Assembly: GCA_015233785.1 (NCBI GenBank)
Contig: JADFWT010000014.1
Span: 1-39,744 of the forward strand
Length of the DNA: 39,744 bases
Origin: Magnetococcales bacterium
GTDB lineage: Bacteria > Pseudomonadota > Magnetococcia > Magnetococcales > JADFWT01
Direction: 5' to 3'
Positions 17,835 through 25,204 of this stretch are shown piece by piece. The notes beneath the pieces are model-generated. The model was not told the origin of the DNA. It was given only the letters and a program-made list of their open reading frames with translations, and made no database searches. The position numbers were made by a program, and so were the translations under genes. Within the stretch, counting starts at the first letter, position 1. Every line of letters starts with the position of its first letter.

Positions 17835-18808
17835 GCGATGTTGGGGTCATTCTGGCGCAACTCGGCACCCCGGATGCTCCGAAAACTCCGGCTCTACGAC
17901 GCTATCTGGCGCAGTTTCTCTCCGATCCTCGGGTGGTGGATCTACCGCGCTGGAAGTGGTGGCCCATTCTGCATGGCATTATTCTCCGCACCCGCCCCAA
18001 GCGCTCTGCGGCCCTCTATCGGCGTATCTGGCGTGAAGACGGCATCTCTCCCCTGCTTCATCACACACGGGTGTTGACTGACCATCTGCAACAGGCGTTG
18101 GGAGACGAGATACCGGTTCGCCTCGGCATGCGTTACGGCCAACCAGCCCTGGATCATGCCGTGGATGAATTGAGAGCACTAGGCGTCTCCAAATTGCTGC
18201 TGTTTCCGCTCTTTCCCCAGTATTCCGGGGCCACCAATGCCTCCATGGTGGATGCCCTCTATCAGGCCATTCACGCCAAGCGTCATCTGCCGGCCCTGCG
18301 GGTTGCTCCGTCGTTCCATAACCATCCGGGCTACATCGCTTCTCTGGCCCATCGTATTCGCCAGAGCGCCGATCCCGACGCTAACCAAGAGCGACTCTAT
18401 CTCTTCTCGTTCCATGGCCTACCCCAACGTCATGTAGACCAGGGGGATCCTTACGAGGCTCAATGCCACGTCACGGCCCAAAAATTGGCGGAGGCACTTA
18501 ACCTGCCAAAATCTCGCTGGCGTATCGCCTTTCAATCCCGATTTGGAAAGGAGCCGTGGCTGCTTCCGGCCACCGACCAGATGTTGGCGGAACTGCCGAA
18601 TAAAGGCCATAAAGAGGTGGTGCTCGCTTGCCCAGGGTTCGTCTCCGACTGTCTGGAGACCCTGGAAGAGATTGCCATCGGCGGCAAAAAAATCTTTCTA
18701 GAGGCGGGGGGAACACAGTTCATCTACACCCGATGCATCAACGATGATGCAGCTTGGCGCGAAGCTCTGGTCCAGTTGGTTAAACGGGAGTTGATGGGCT
18801 GGTGTTAG
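17831..18808 (+). CDS. hemH: Ferrochelatase
   Basis: The 325-residue protein starts at a GTG in a GTGA overlap with the chemoreceptor stop. Family signatures are present: [10 protein letters not shown] at the N-terminus, [21 protein letters not shown] in the first half, the catalytic histidine in SFHGLPQRH near residue 200 and the conserved glutamate in DCLETLEEI near residue 280. It inserts Fe2+ into protoporphyrin IX, the last step of heme synthesis. Coupling to a di-iron chemoreceptor rather than to other hem genes is unusual. The gene is convergent with the CheX-like gene, with a 13-base gap and no terminator in it. Confidence 0.95.
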   Translation: MSDVGVILAQLGTPDAPKTPALRRYLAQFLSDPRVVDLPRWKWWPILHGIILRTRPKRSAALYRRIWREDGISPLLHHTRVLTDHLQQALGDEIPVRLGMRYGQPALDHAVDELRALGVSKLLLFPLFPQYSGATNASMVDALYQAIHAKRHLPALRVAPSFHNHPGYIASLAHRIRQSADPDANQERLYLFSFHGLPQRHVDQGDPYEAQCHVTAQKLAEALNLPKSRWRIAFQSRFGKEPWLLPATDQMLAELPNKGHKEVVLACPGFVSDCLETLEEIAIGGKKIFLEAGGTQFIYTRCINDDAAWREALVQLVKRELMGWC

Positions 18809-18821
18809 GGCTTCCGGGTGA

Positions 18822-19430
18822 TCAGGCGCTGGCATTTTCAATCAGGTCTTTGATCACTACGGAACGGCTTTTGCCACGCTCCTTGGCTAGATCATCCAGT
18901 TGAATCAAAGACTTGGTGTCCAGCTCAACACTCACCTGGGTGCGCGTGTTCTCCAGGAAAAAAACTTCAATGAGGAAATTCTCTTTGTTGACCCGGAAGA
19001 AGTAGCGAACGCTCTCCAGGTTGCTCTTGTACTCAACATCGTAATCCTCACCGACAATCACGGTCGGCGGCGTGAGATCTACCTCGCCCAACTCTTCAAG
19101 CTTATTGACCAGTCGGGTCTGAACGCCACCTGCAATCATATTGCCCAACTCGGCAAAAGCGTCCTTGGCATCTGAGTTCAGGGACTTAAACTGATCCATA
19201 GCCAGGGATCCGGCCAGAAACTTGGCAACATTCACCGAGCAGGCCAGCCGCACGCCACCATTGATACTGCCGCTGAGCCCGACAATCACCGAGGCTTCAG
19301 CCTGGGCTGGGATGTGCTGTACACCGGAAGGTTTGGCGACACCGACGCCTGGATCCACCTCAATGAAGAGCATGGTCTCCACGATCTCCATCACCGACTC
19401 TTCGACAGCCGTTAAAAGCTCTTTTTTCAT
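18822..19430 (-). CDS. CheX-type phosphatase domain fused to a ribbon-helix-helix DNA-binding domain
   Basis: The start at 19430 (MKKELL) has GGGA nine bases upstream and gives 202 residues. Residues 1-160 look like the CheX/CheC/FliY phosphatase fold, with D90-x3-E94-x2-N97 in DAFAELGNMIAGG and a proline 24 residues later (P121), close to the family's catalytic pattern for CheY-P dephosphorylation. Residues 162-202 form a strand-helix-helix, TQVSVEL then LIQLDDLAKERGKSR then VVIKDLIENA, matching Arc/MetJ/CopG ribbon-helix-helix domains. The combination suggests a transcription factor gated by a phospho-receiver, or a DNA-tethered phosphatase. No cheY or cheA is adjacent. Confidence 0.75.
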   Translation of the reverse strand: MKKELLTAVEESVMEIVETMLFIEVDPGVGVAKPSGVQHIPAQAEASVIVGLSGSINGGVRLACSVNVAKFLAGSLAMDQFKSLNSDAKDAFAELGNMIAGGVQTRLVNKLEELGEVDLTPPTVIVGEDYDVEYKSNLESVRYFFRVNKENFLIEVFFLENTRTQVSVELDTKSLIQLDDLAKERGKSRSVVIKDLIENASA

Positions 19431-19748
19431 AAGACACGATCCCATCTTCAAGCGCCCACCAAGCCGTCCAGTCTGAAAAGGCAAGAACCCTTACGAAACC
19501 AATAAAATAGACAGCCAGCTTTTGGGTGTAGCACGCTTTTTGCGTAAAAGGCAAGATAAACCGCACCTCAACTTATTAATTGAACAGAGATAAATAGCAA
19601 TACATGGAGACAATCCCCTATAGCGACACGGAAAACAGAAAGATAAGACCCGATGTAAAATACACTTCACATCAGGCCTATTCCGTCTTCACTTATTTGG
19701 ATGTTGGCAACACAGCGTCAGAGGGTCACCCCAAAAACAAGACAGGCC
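19431..19748. other. Intergenic region upstream of the CheX-RHH gene
   Basis: The region is 318 bases without a credible gene, A+T-richer than its surroundings. It should hold the promoter of the CheX-RHH gene and the 3' trailer of the ankyrin gene. A small perfect hairpin ACGC-TTTTT-GCGT lies at 19533-19545. I find no strong promoter boxes or terminator. Confidence 0.5.
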
Positions 19749-20198
19749 TCAAACACCGACATCCTCCTGACTCGCCACCAGCATCTCAACAATATCGCGA
19801 TGGCCATGCTGAATGGCCAGCACCAAGGCTGTACGCCCCCACCAATCCTTGGCATTGATCTCAGCCCCCGCTTTGAGCAGCTTTTTGACCAACTTTACTT
19901 CCCCCTTATCGGCGGCCCAAATCAGTGCTGTCTGTCCGGTAAGATCCCGTGCTTCCAGATCACCCCGCGCATCAAGCAACTCCTGAATACCATCCACGGT
20001 TCGGGTCATGGCAGCCGCCTGCTCCACAACGGCAGAGCTGGGATGAAGTCCAGCATGATGACGAGCCGTAGCGAAACCTTCCCCGGCCTGATCAGTGGGC
20101 AGATGCACAAAGCTGGAGAGCAATAGCCCAGGAATCAGCAGCGCCCATCCGGGGAGTCTCAAAAAAAGTGGAACTCGCATATATCCTGGCATCCTCAT
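19749..20198 (-). CDS. Exported ankyrin-repeat protein
   Basis: The protein has an N-terminal hydrophobic signal or anchor (VPLFLRLPGWALLIPGLLLS) and a C-terminal pair of ankyrin repeats (TGQTALIWAADKGEVKLVKK and WGRTALVLAIQHGHRDIVEM) preceded by a degenerate one. That makes it a small periplasmic or membrane-anchored protein-protein interaction module. The start at 20198 is preferred because AGGGAG sits nine bases upstream; in-frame ATGs at 20219 and 20207 also exist. It is divergent from the HU-like gene. The partner is unknown. Confidence 0.7.
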   Translation of the reverse strand: MRMPGYMRVPLFLRLPGWALLIPGLLLSSFVHLPTDQAGEGFATARHHAGLHPSSAVVEQAAAMTRTVDGIQELLDARGDLEARDLTGQTALIWAADKGEVKLVKKLLKAGAEINAKDWWGRTALVLAIQHGHRDIVEMLVASQEDVGV

Positions 20199-20297
20199 GA
20201 CCTGCATCTCCCTATTCATCGTCTCACGCGGCGCACCAAATAAGATAATTCGATCGATGCACACCCTTAAGACAAGCAATAAACAGGCCACTAAAAA

Positions 20298-20323
20298 ATA
20301 TATCTATAATCAAATAGATATAT
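20298..20323. promoter_or_regulatory. Perfect AT-rich palindrome, candidate operator
   Basis: ATATATCTAT at 20298-20307 and ATAGATATAT at 20314-20323 are perfect 10-base inverted arms around AATCAA. It lies between two divergent genes (ankyrin and HU-like), so it cannot be an ordinary terminator. A shared operator is the likeliest role. Confidence 0.5.
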
Positions 20324-20476
20324 AAAATATTACCACGCAAACCCACTTTCTGCCGAGCCACTATTTTCCGACCGGCAGCATTTGCCCTCTCTTTGGGAGA
20401 TCTTTCCCCCAGTCCATCATCCATTCCTGCCATACTGGGGGCATCATGCATTAATACAATGAAGGAGGGTGAGAGC

Positions 20477-20842
20477 GTGTCGAAACCATCGAAACCGTCT
20501 GAACAGGATCATGAGCCCCAATCCGTCAGCCGCTCAGAGCTGGCGCAACGCATCGCTTGGGCGTTGAATATGGATGCCACACTCTGCGAAACGGTACTGA
20601 CCCGCTTTGAAGAGGAAACAGCACTCTGCCTTGAGAAAGGCCAACCGGTGACACTGGAGGGGTTTGGTATGTTTGCCATCCGCGCGATTCCCGCCTGGAA
20701 ACTGCGCCCCCCGGCCCAGGAAAAGGCCGCCAACCTGCCCGCCAAAAATGTCCCATTCTTTCGCTCCGATGAGACATTACGGCGCCGGGTCAACGACGGG
20801 TTTGATTGGCATAGGGAGGAACGCAAATCGAAAATCAATTGA
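20477..20842 (+). CDS. HU/IHF-family DNA-binding protein, divergent
   Basis: The start is set by a near-perfect Shine-Dalgarno AAGGAGGGTGA at 20462-20472 placed before a GTG at 20477, giving 121 residues; upstream in-frame ATGs fall on or before the ribosome site. After about 16 flexible residues come the HU helices (SRSELAQRIAWALN; VLTRFEEETALCLEKG), the GFGMFAIRAIPA strand turn, and a DNA-embracing arm (RPPAQEK...LPAKNVPFF) where HU has RNPxTG. It ends in a polar tail. It should bind or bend DNA. The IHF-consensus site and sigma-54 promoter just downstream make an architectural role there attractive, but this is inference. Confidence 0.82.
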   Translation: MSKPSKPSEQDHEPQSVSRSELAQRIAWALNMDATLCETVLTRFEEETALCLEKGQPVTLEGFGMFAIRAIPAWKLRPPAQEKAANLPAKNVPFFRSDETLRRRVNDGFDWHREERKSKIN

Positions 20843-20892
20843 GAGCGTTGATGTTTTCTTTACGAGAATGAATAAAATATGCAGGATTTCTC

Positions 20893-20946
20893 TTTTGTAT
20901 CACGTTCATGCCGATGTTACAGGTTGTGCCATTTTTGTATCAAAAA
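20893..20946 (+). promoter_or_regulatory. Paired upstream elements, candidate enhancer of the sigma-54 promoter
   Basis: TTTTGTATCA occurs at 20893-20902 and again at 20933-20942, exactly 40 bases apart (about four helical turns, same face). The second copy is a perfect dyad TTTTTG-TAT-CAAAAA at 20932-20946. The centres lie about 185 and 145 bases before the predicted sigma-54 start point, the usual place for activator-binding enhancers. Confidence 0.55.
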
Positions 20947-21037
20947 GACAGTGCGGTGCAGATATGGATCAATAATGGGACATCTAAAGCATGACTTACA
21001 ATACTATACCTACACTAAAATATATATTTATGTTTAT

Positions 21038-21050
21038 AATCAATAATTTA
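21038..21050 (+). promoter_or_regulatory. IHF-binding site, full consensus match
   Basis: AATCAATAATTTA matches WATCAANNNNTTR at all nine defined positions. It lies between the candidate enhancers and the -24 box, where IHF bends DNA to bring activator and sigma-54 polymerase together. Confidence 0.6.
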
Positions 21051-21057
21051 TAAATGT

Positions 21058-21073
21058 TGGCACGTACACTGCA
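21058..21073 (+). promoter_or_regulatory. Sigma-54 (RpoN) promoter
   Basis: TGGCACGTACACTGCA matches the -24/-12 consensus TGGCACG-N4-TTGCA with a single change (CTGCA for TTGCA) and has the required GG-N10-GC spacing. The predicted start point is near 21084. It drives the structured RNA and possibly the sigma-54 activator gene downstream. Confidence 0.75.
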
Positions 21074-21083
21074 ATATAAACAG

Positions 21084-21252
21084 TGACGTTTGGGTTGATC
21101 TTCCCTCCCCCCATCTTGTCGGGTAACCAACCCTCGCCCGACAGGCCCAATCGTCAAACTGACGGCAAACGCTGCCGATGTTTCCCGGGCTTATGGCCTT
21201 TGGTGTGTATGGTTCCCCCCTATCACCCAAAGAGCCGCCCGGGATTTTTTTT
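21084..21252 (+). ncRNA. Predicted structured RNA (about 165 nt) from the sigma-54 promoter, small RNA or attenuated leader
   Basis: From the predicted start point the transcript holds, in order: an exposed C-rich tract TTCCCTCCCCCC (21101-21112); a 9-bp hairpin (21115-21123 with 21137-21145; one G-U pair) with a C-rich loop; CGTCA-AAC-TGACG (21152-21164); GGCA/TGCC (21164-21176); and a long terminator hairpin with an 18-base loop and eight U. No plausible coding frame with a ribosome site is seen. It could be a trans-acting RNA with C-rich seed regions that target purine-rich ribosome sites, or a leader that attenuates the downstream regulator gene. No known RNA family is recognised. Confidence 0.65.
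21184..21252 (+). terminator. Intrinsic terminator at the end of the structured RNA
   Basis: CCCGGGC (21184-21190) pairs with GCCCGGG (21237-21243). GGC pairs with GCC and CTTTGGTG with CACCCAAAG further in, with small bulges. Eight T follow (21245-21252). The loop 21206-21223 contains TTCCCCCC. Confidence 0.85.
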
Positions 21253-21280
21253 GCCCATTTTCCCTCTTGTTCCGTATGAT
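21251..21280 (+). promoter_or_regulatory. Possible sigma-70 promoter of the NtrC-family gene
   Basis: TTGCCC (21251-21256), an 18-base spacer and TATGAT (21275-21280) lie just past the terminator and 60 bases before the GTG start. They could give basal expression independent of read-through. The -35 box is weak. Confidence 0.35.
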
Positions 21281-21339
21281 GGACCCTCGATTTCTTTGTG
21301 AACCCTTTTATTTTTACACCTCTTAGCCGGAGATTATTC

Positions 21340-23085
21340 GTGGGGGGAAATATTCTTGTCGTCGATGATGAGCCAAGCATATTAGTGGTCATCGCCTCCT
21401 TTTTGACCAAAGCAGGCTACATGGTGGAGACCGTCTCCAGCTTTGAAGATGCCATACACACCCTCGACAACGCTCAGCCCCAAATTGATCTGGTGATCTC
21501 CGACATCCATCTTGGCGACAAGGATGGGCTGGACCTGCTGCGTGAAATTCAGAATCGGCGCTACAACACCCTGGTGCTGCTGATCACCGGCTTTCCCAAA
21601 CTTGAGACGGTCCAAGAAGCGCTTCGACTGGGGGCGCATGACTATATGGAGAAGCCGGTTCTCAAAGAAACCTTGCTGCAACGCACCCATGCCGCCATGC
21701 GCCACAAAAAGTTACAGGATGAACGACAGCGCTATCGTCACCATCTGGCCGCCATACTCAACAGTGTGCAGGATGCAATTCTCACCATTGCGCCAGATGG
21801 TCGGGTACGCGAATTCAACGCCGCCGCCATCAAGCTATTCAAAATCTCCAAAGCCAATGCCGGGCAACCGTTAACCAAAGCCCTGCCCCACTGCGGCCCC
21901 CAATTGAATGAACTACTGGAACCGGTATTCAAAAGCAGCTCGCAGGCGCATAACGTTCAGATCATCTGCCCGCAAGAGGGACCATCCCAACGGGTCTTTT
22001 CCGTCTCGGCCTCTCCACTCCATGGAGCCACCAGCAAAGGCTCCGATGCTGTGCTGGTCATTCGCGACGAAACCCGCCTGGCCGCACTGGAAAGGGATCT
22101 CAATGCTCGGCGGGCCTTTCACAATATGGTGGGCAAAAGCCCGGAAATGCGGAAGATATACACGCTGATTGAGCAGCTTGGCCATATGGACACCACGGTA
22201 CTGATCACCGGTGAGAGCGGCACCGGTAAAGAGCTGGTGGCAGAGGCGATCCACTTTCAGAGCCGTCGCCATGATGCACCACTGGTCAAACTCAACTGTG
22301 CGGCCCTGCCCGAGAACCTGCTGGAGAGTGAACTGTTCGGCCATGTGCGAGGTGCCTTCACCGGTGCCATTCGGGATAAGATAGGCCGCTTCCAGCAGGC
22401 CGATACAGGGACTATTTTTCTCGACGAAATCGGCGACATCACCCCGCGCATGCAGACCCAACTACTGCGCATCCTGCAAGAGAAAGCCTTTGAGCGGGTC
22501 GGCGATGTAGACACCATTCATGTGGATGTGCGGGTGGTGGCTGCCACCAATCGCAATCTCCGTAAAGGGGTGGCCGAACAACGCTTCCGGGAAGATCTCT
22601 TCTATCGTCTCAAGGTGGTGGAGATCCGCATCCCCTCTCTTCGGGAACGGCGGGAGGACATCCCTCTGCTGATGGATCACTTTCTGGGACGCTTCTCCGA
22701 GCGCTTTTCAAAGCGCATTCACGGCTACACCAAAGAGGTCCTCAAGCGGTTCATGAACTACCCCTGGCCAGGCAATATCCGAGAGCTGGAGCATGTCATT
22801 GAGCACGCCTTTGTGGTGTGCCAGTCGTCGGTGATCAACCTGGAGGATCTGCCGCCGGAGCTACGCACCCCATCAACACCCCCCCTCCCTACACCCCCCA
22901 CCGATGAAACCGCACCCGCCACACCGCCGCCGCTGTTCCTGCACGAGAAGGAGCGTATTCGCCAAGCACTGGACAGCACCGGCTGGAACAAGGTTAAAAC
23001 GGCCCGCAAGCTGGGCATCGGACGCAGCACCCTCTATCGCAAGATGCGCCAATACGACCTCGACAGCGTACCGGAGTCCGTTTGA
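21340..23085 (+). CDS. NtrC-family sigma-54-dependent response regulator
   Basis: The GTG at 21340 is chosen over an ATG 14 codons upstream because CCGGAG sits seven bases before it and the receiver domain begins immediately (GGNILVVDDEP). The 581 residues comprise a receiver domain (1-120, phospho-acceptor D55), a PAS-like domain (about 130-245) and an AAA+ sigma-54 activation domain with Walker A GESGTGKE at 291-298, the sigma-54-contact GAFTGA loop at 338-343 and an R-finger region. A C-terminal Fis-type helix-turn-helix follows (KTARKLGIGRSTLYRKMRQY). It activates sigma-54 promoters, one of which lies directly upstream. The start codon lies in a GTGGGGGGAA run complementary to the upstream RNA. 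The GT41 gene starts one base after its stop. Confidence 0.93.
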   Translation: MGGNILVVDDEPSILVVIASFLTKAGYMVETVSSFEDAIHTLDNAQPQIDLVISDIHLGDKDGLDLLREIQNRRYNTLVLLITGFPKLETVQEALRLGAHDYMEKPVLKETLLQRTHAAMRHKKLQDERQRYRHHLAAILNSVQDAILTIAPDGRVREFNAAAIKLFKISKANAGQPLTKALPHCGPQLNELLEPVFKSSSQAHNVQIICPQEGPSQRVFSVSASPLHGATSKGSDAVLVIRDETRLAALERDLNARRAFHNMVGKSPEMRKIYTLIEQLGHMDTTVLITGESGTGKELVAEAIHFQSRRHDAPLVKLNCAALPENLLESELFGHVRGAFTGAIRDKIGRFQQADTGTIFLDEIGDITPRMQTQLLRILQEKAFERVGDVDTIHVDVRVVAATNRNLRKGVAEQRFREDLFYRLKVVEIRIPSLRERREDIPLLMDHFLGRFSERFSKRIHGYTKEVLKRFMNYPWPGNIRELEHVIEHAFVVCQSSVINLEDLPPELRTPSTPPLPTPPTDETAPATPPPLFLHEKERIRQALDSTGWNKVKTARKLGIGRSTLYRKMRQYDLDSVPESV

Positions 23086-23086
23086 C

Positions 23087-25111
23087 ATGCCCCCCTCCGC
23101 AGGAGACACCCTTACCATTCCCCAGGCCATGGAGCTGGCCACCGGCCATCATGCTACGGGACAACTGGCCGAGGCGGAGAAGATCTACCGACTGATATTA
23201 CAGGCTGAGCCCAACCATCCACAGGCGCTGCATCTGCTGGGCATGCTGGCCCATCAGGTGGGCCAGAACCAACAAGCCGTTGGGCTACTGACCCAGGCTA
23301 CCCGCCTGAACCCCAACGATCCCGGCATGGTCTGCGATCTGGGCACGGTACTCGGTGCGCTTGGCCAACCGGATGCCGCCTGCACCGCGTTCCAACGATC
23401 CCTCGCCATCCAGCCTGACAATGCCATCGCCCACTACAATCTTGGCAACCTGCACCATAGATCCGGCCAACTGGATGAGGCAGCCGCAGCCTTCCAGCAG
23501 ACCATCGCCATCCAGCCCGATCTGGTGGAGGCACACACCAATCTGGGTAACGTGCTGAGAGATCAAGGCCAACTGGAGGCGTCTCGCAGAGCCTATCAAC
23601 AAGCCATCGCCATCCGCCCCGATTACTTTGAAGCCCATAGCAATCTAGGCAACGTGTTACGGGATCTGGGCCTTCTGGATGCATCGATTACCGCCTACCG
23701 ACAAGCCTTGACCATCCAGCCCGACGTGGCTGAAATCCATAACAATCTCGGTAACTCCATGACCGGTATTGCCCGACTGGATGAGGCAGCAAACTGCTAC
23801 CAAAAAGCGCTGGAGATCGACCCTAACATGGCAGTGGCCCACAGCAATCTATTGATCACGCTGCCGTTTATGTCAGAGGTGGACTGCACGGCCATACTCC
23901 AGGCAGCGCGTCGCTTTGGCGCGCAATTCAGCAGTGACTCTGCCAATCAATCACACCATCAACCATCACACCACCACCAACAACAAGCCGACCTCCACCC
24001 GGAGCGACGCCTTCGTATAGGCTATGTGGCCCCTTCGCTGCACAAACATGTGCTGGTGGATAACATTGAGCCACTGCTAACTGCCCATAACCGGGATCGG
24101 GTTTCGGTTCACCTCTATGCCCACGTCCCCTATCCCGGCGAGATAACCTGGAAGCTCAAGGAGATGGTGGATGGGTGGACCTTTATTCAGAACCTATCGG
24201 ACGATCAGGTTGCCCAGTGTATTGTAGAGGATCGCATCGATATTCTGGTGGAGGTGATGGGTCACTGGTCGGATAACCGTCTGCTGGTCTTTACCCGCAA
24301 ACCGGCCCCCATTCAGGTGAGTTATCTGTGTCAGGGGCTTACCACCGGCCTTGCAGAGATGGACTACGCCATCGGCGACCGCTGGGTCAATGAAGATGGT
24401 GCCATGCAGAACTTCGCCGTGGAACAGGTGGTGGAACTTGAGCACGCCTTTCAGTGCGTCCTCTATCGAGAGAGCCAACAGGTTCCCATCAACCCCTCAC
24501 CGCCCTGTGAATACAACGGCCATATCACCTTCGGCACTCTGGCCAATCAGGCCAAGATATCCACCAAAAGCTTAGCCCTTTGGGCCTCTGTTCTTAAAAG
24601 TATCCCCAGTGCTCGACTGTTGATCAAAGGCATGTGGCTCAAGCAGCAAGCCCAGCGCCAACGAATGCTCAAAAGACTGGCCCGTCACGGCATTGCCGAA
24701 ACGCGGGTTGATCTTCTGGATCACGTACCTGAAACGGAGTATCTGGGGCTATACAACCAGGTGGATATCATTCTGGACACCTTCCCCTTTACCGGCGGAC
24801 GCACCACGACCGATGCACTGTGGATGGGCGTTCCGGTGGTGACGCTGGTGGGAGCGTGTGTCTCGGGCCGCTTGAGTTACGATTCGCTGGCCTGGATCGG
24901 AGCCACCGAACTGGTGGCCCGCAGTGAAACAGAGTTCGTCAAGATAGCCACCGAACTGGCGGAAAAACCGGAGCAGCTACGTCGTTATCGGCAACAGCTA
25001 CGCCCAGCGCTGCAACACGCCCCCTTACTGGATGCCCGTTTACACGTGAAAGAGCTGGAGGGGGCCTATCGTTGGATGTGGATGCAGTGGTTGGAAAAGC
25101 ACAAAAGTTAA
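23087..25111 (+). CDS. TPR-containing O-GlcNAc-transferase-like glycosyltransferase (GT41/SPINDLY type)
   Basis: The ATG one base after the regulator stop has CGGAG about ten bases upstream; the open frame reaching to 22904 is out-of-frame antecedent sequence inside the regulator gene. The 674 residues have about seven TPR units (10-270; AHYNLGNLHHRSGQLDEAAA pattern), a His/Gln-rich linker near 285-300 (HHQPSHHHQQQ), and a GT41 catalytic region with LRIGYVAPSLHKH, PAPIQVSYL, AKISTKSLALWASVLKSIP and GGRTTTDALWMGVPVVTL. These enzymes attach sugars to Ser/Thr of proteins. Coupling to a sigma-54 regulator suggests flagellin or adhesin glycosylation (inference). Confidence 0.85.
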   Translation: MPPSAGDTLTIPQAMELATGHHATGQLAEAEKIYRLILQAEPNHPQALHLLGMLAHQVGQNQQAVGLLTQATRLNPNDPGMVCDLGTVLGALGQPDAACTAFQRSLAIQPDNAIAHYNLGNLHHRSGQLDEAAAAFQQTIAIQPDLVEAHTNLGNVLRDQGQLEASRRAYQQAIAIRPDYFEAHSNLGNVLRDLGLLDASITAYRQALTIQPDVAEIHNNLGNSMTGIARLDEAANCYQKALEIDPNMAVAHSNLLITLPFMSEVDCTAILQAARRFGAQFSSDSANQSHHQPSHHHQQQADLHPERRLRIGYVAPSLHKHVLVDNIEPLLTAHNRDRVSVHLYAHVPYPGEITWKLKEMVDGWTFIQNLSDDQVAQCIVEDRIDILVEVMGHWSDNRLLVFTRKPAPIQVSYLCQGLTTGLAEMDYAIGDRWVNEDGAMQNFAVEQVVELEHAFQCVLYRESQQVPINPSPPCEYNGHITFGTLANQAKISTKSLALWASVLKSIPSARLLIKGMWLKQQAQRQRMLKRLARHGIAETRVDLLDHVPETEYLGLYNQVDIILDTFPFTGGRTTTDALWMGVPVVTLVGACVSGRLSYDSLAWIGATELVARSETEFVKIATELAEKPEQLRRYRQQLRPALQHAPLLDARLHVKELEGAYRWMWMQWLEKHKS

Positions 25112-25138
25112 CGCTGGAAGAACAAACAGGAAAGATGA

Positions 25139-25171
25139 CGCTCTTTGGAAGCAGACCCCAACCAAAGAGCG
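25139..25171. terminator. Perfect 10-bp inverted repeat between convergent genes
   Basis: CGCTCTTTGG (25139-25148) and CCAAAGAGCG (25162-25171) flank a 13-base loop, between the stops of the GT41 gene and the convergent small gene. T-runs are weak on both sides, so termination is likely but not certain. Confidence 0.5.
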
Positions 25172-25204
25172 CCAATCGGAAACGAAAAAGCCAGAAGGCG
25201 ACTC

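Noticed and set aside
21083-21301. 72-codon open frame inside the structured RNA region
   Set aside because: It runs through the terminator hairpin, is Pro/Arg-rich without a ribosome site, and shows no protein features.
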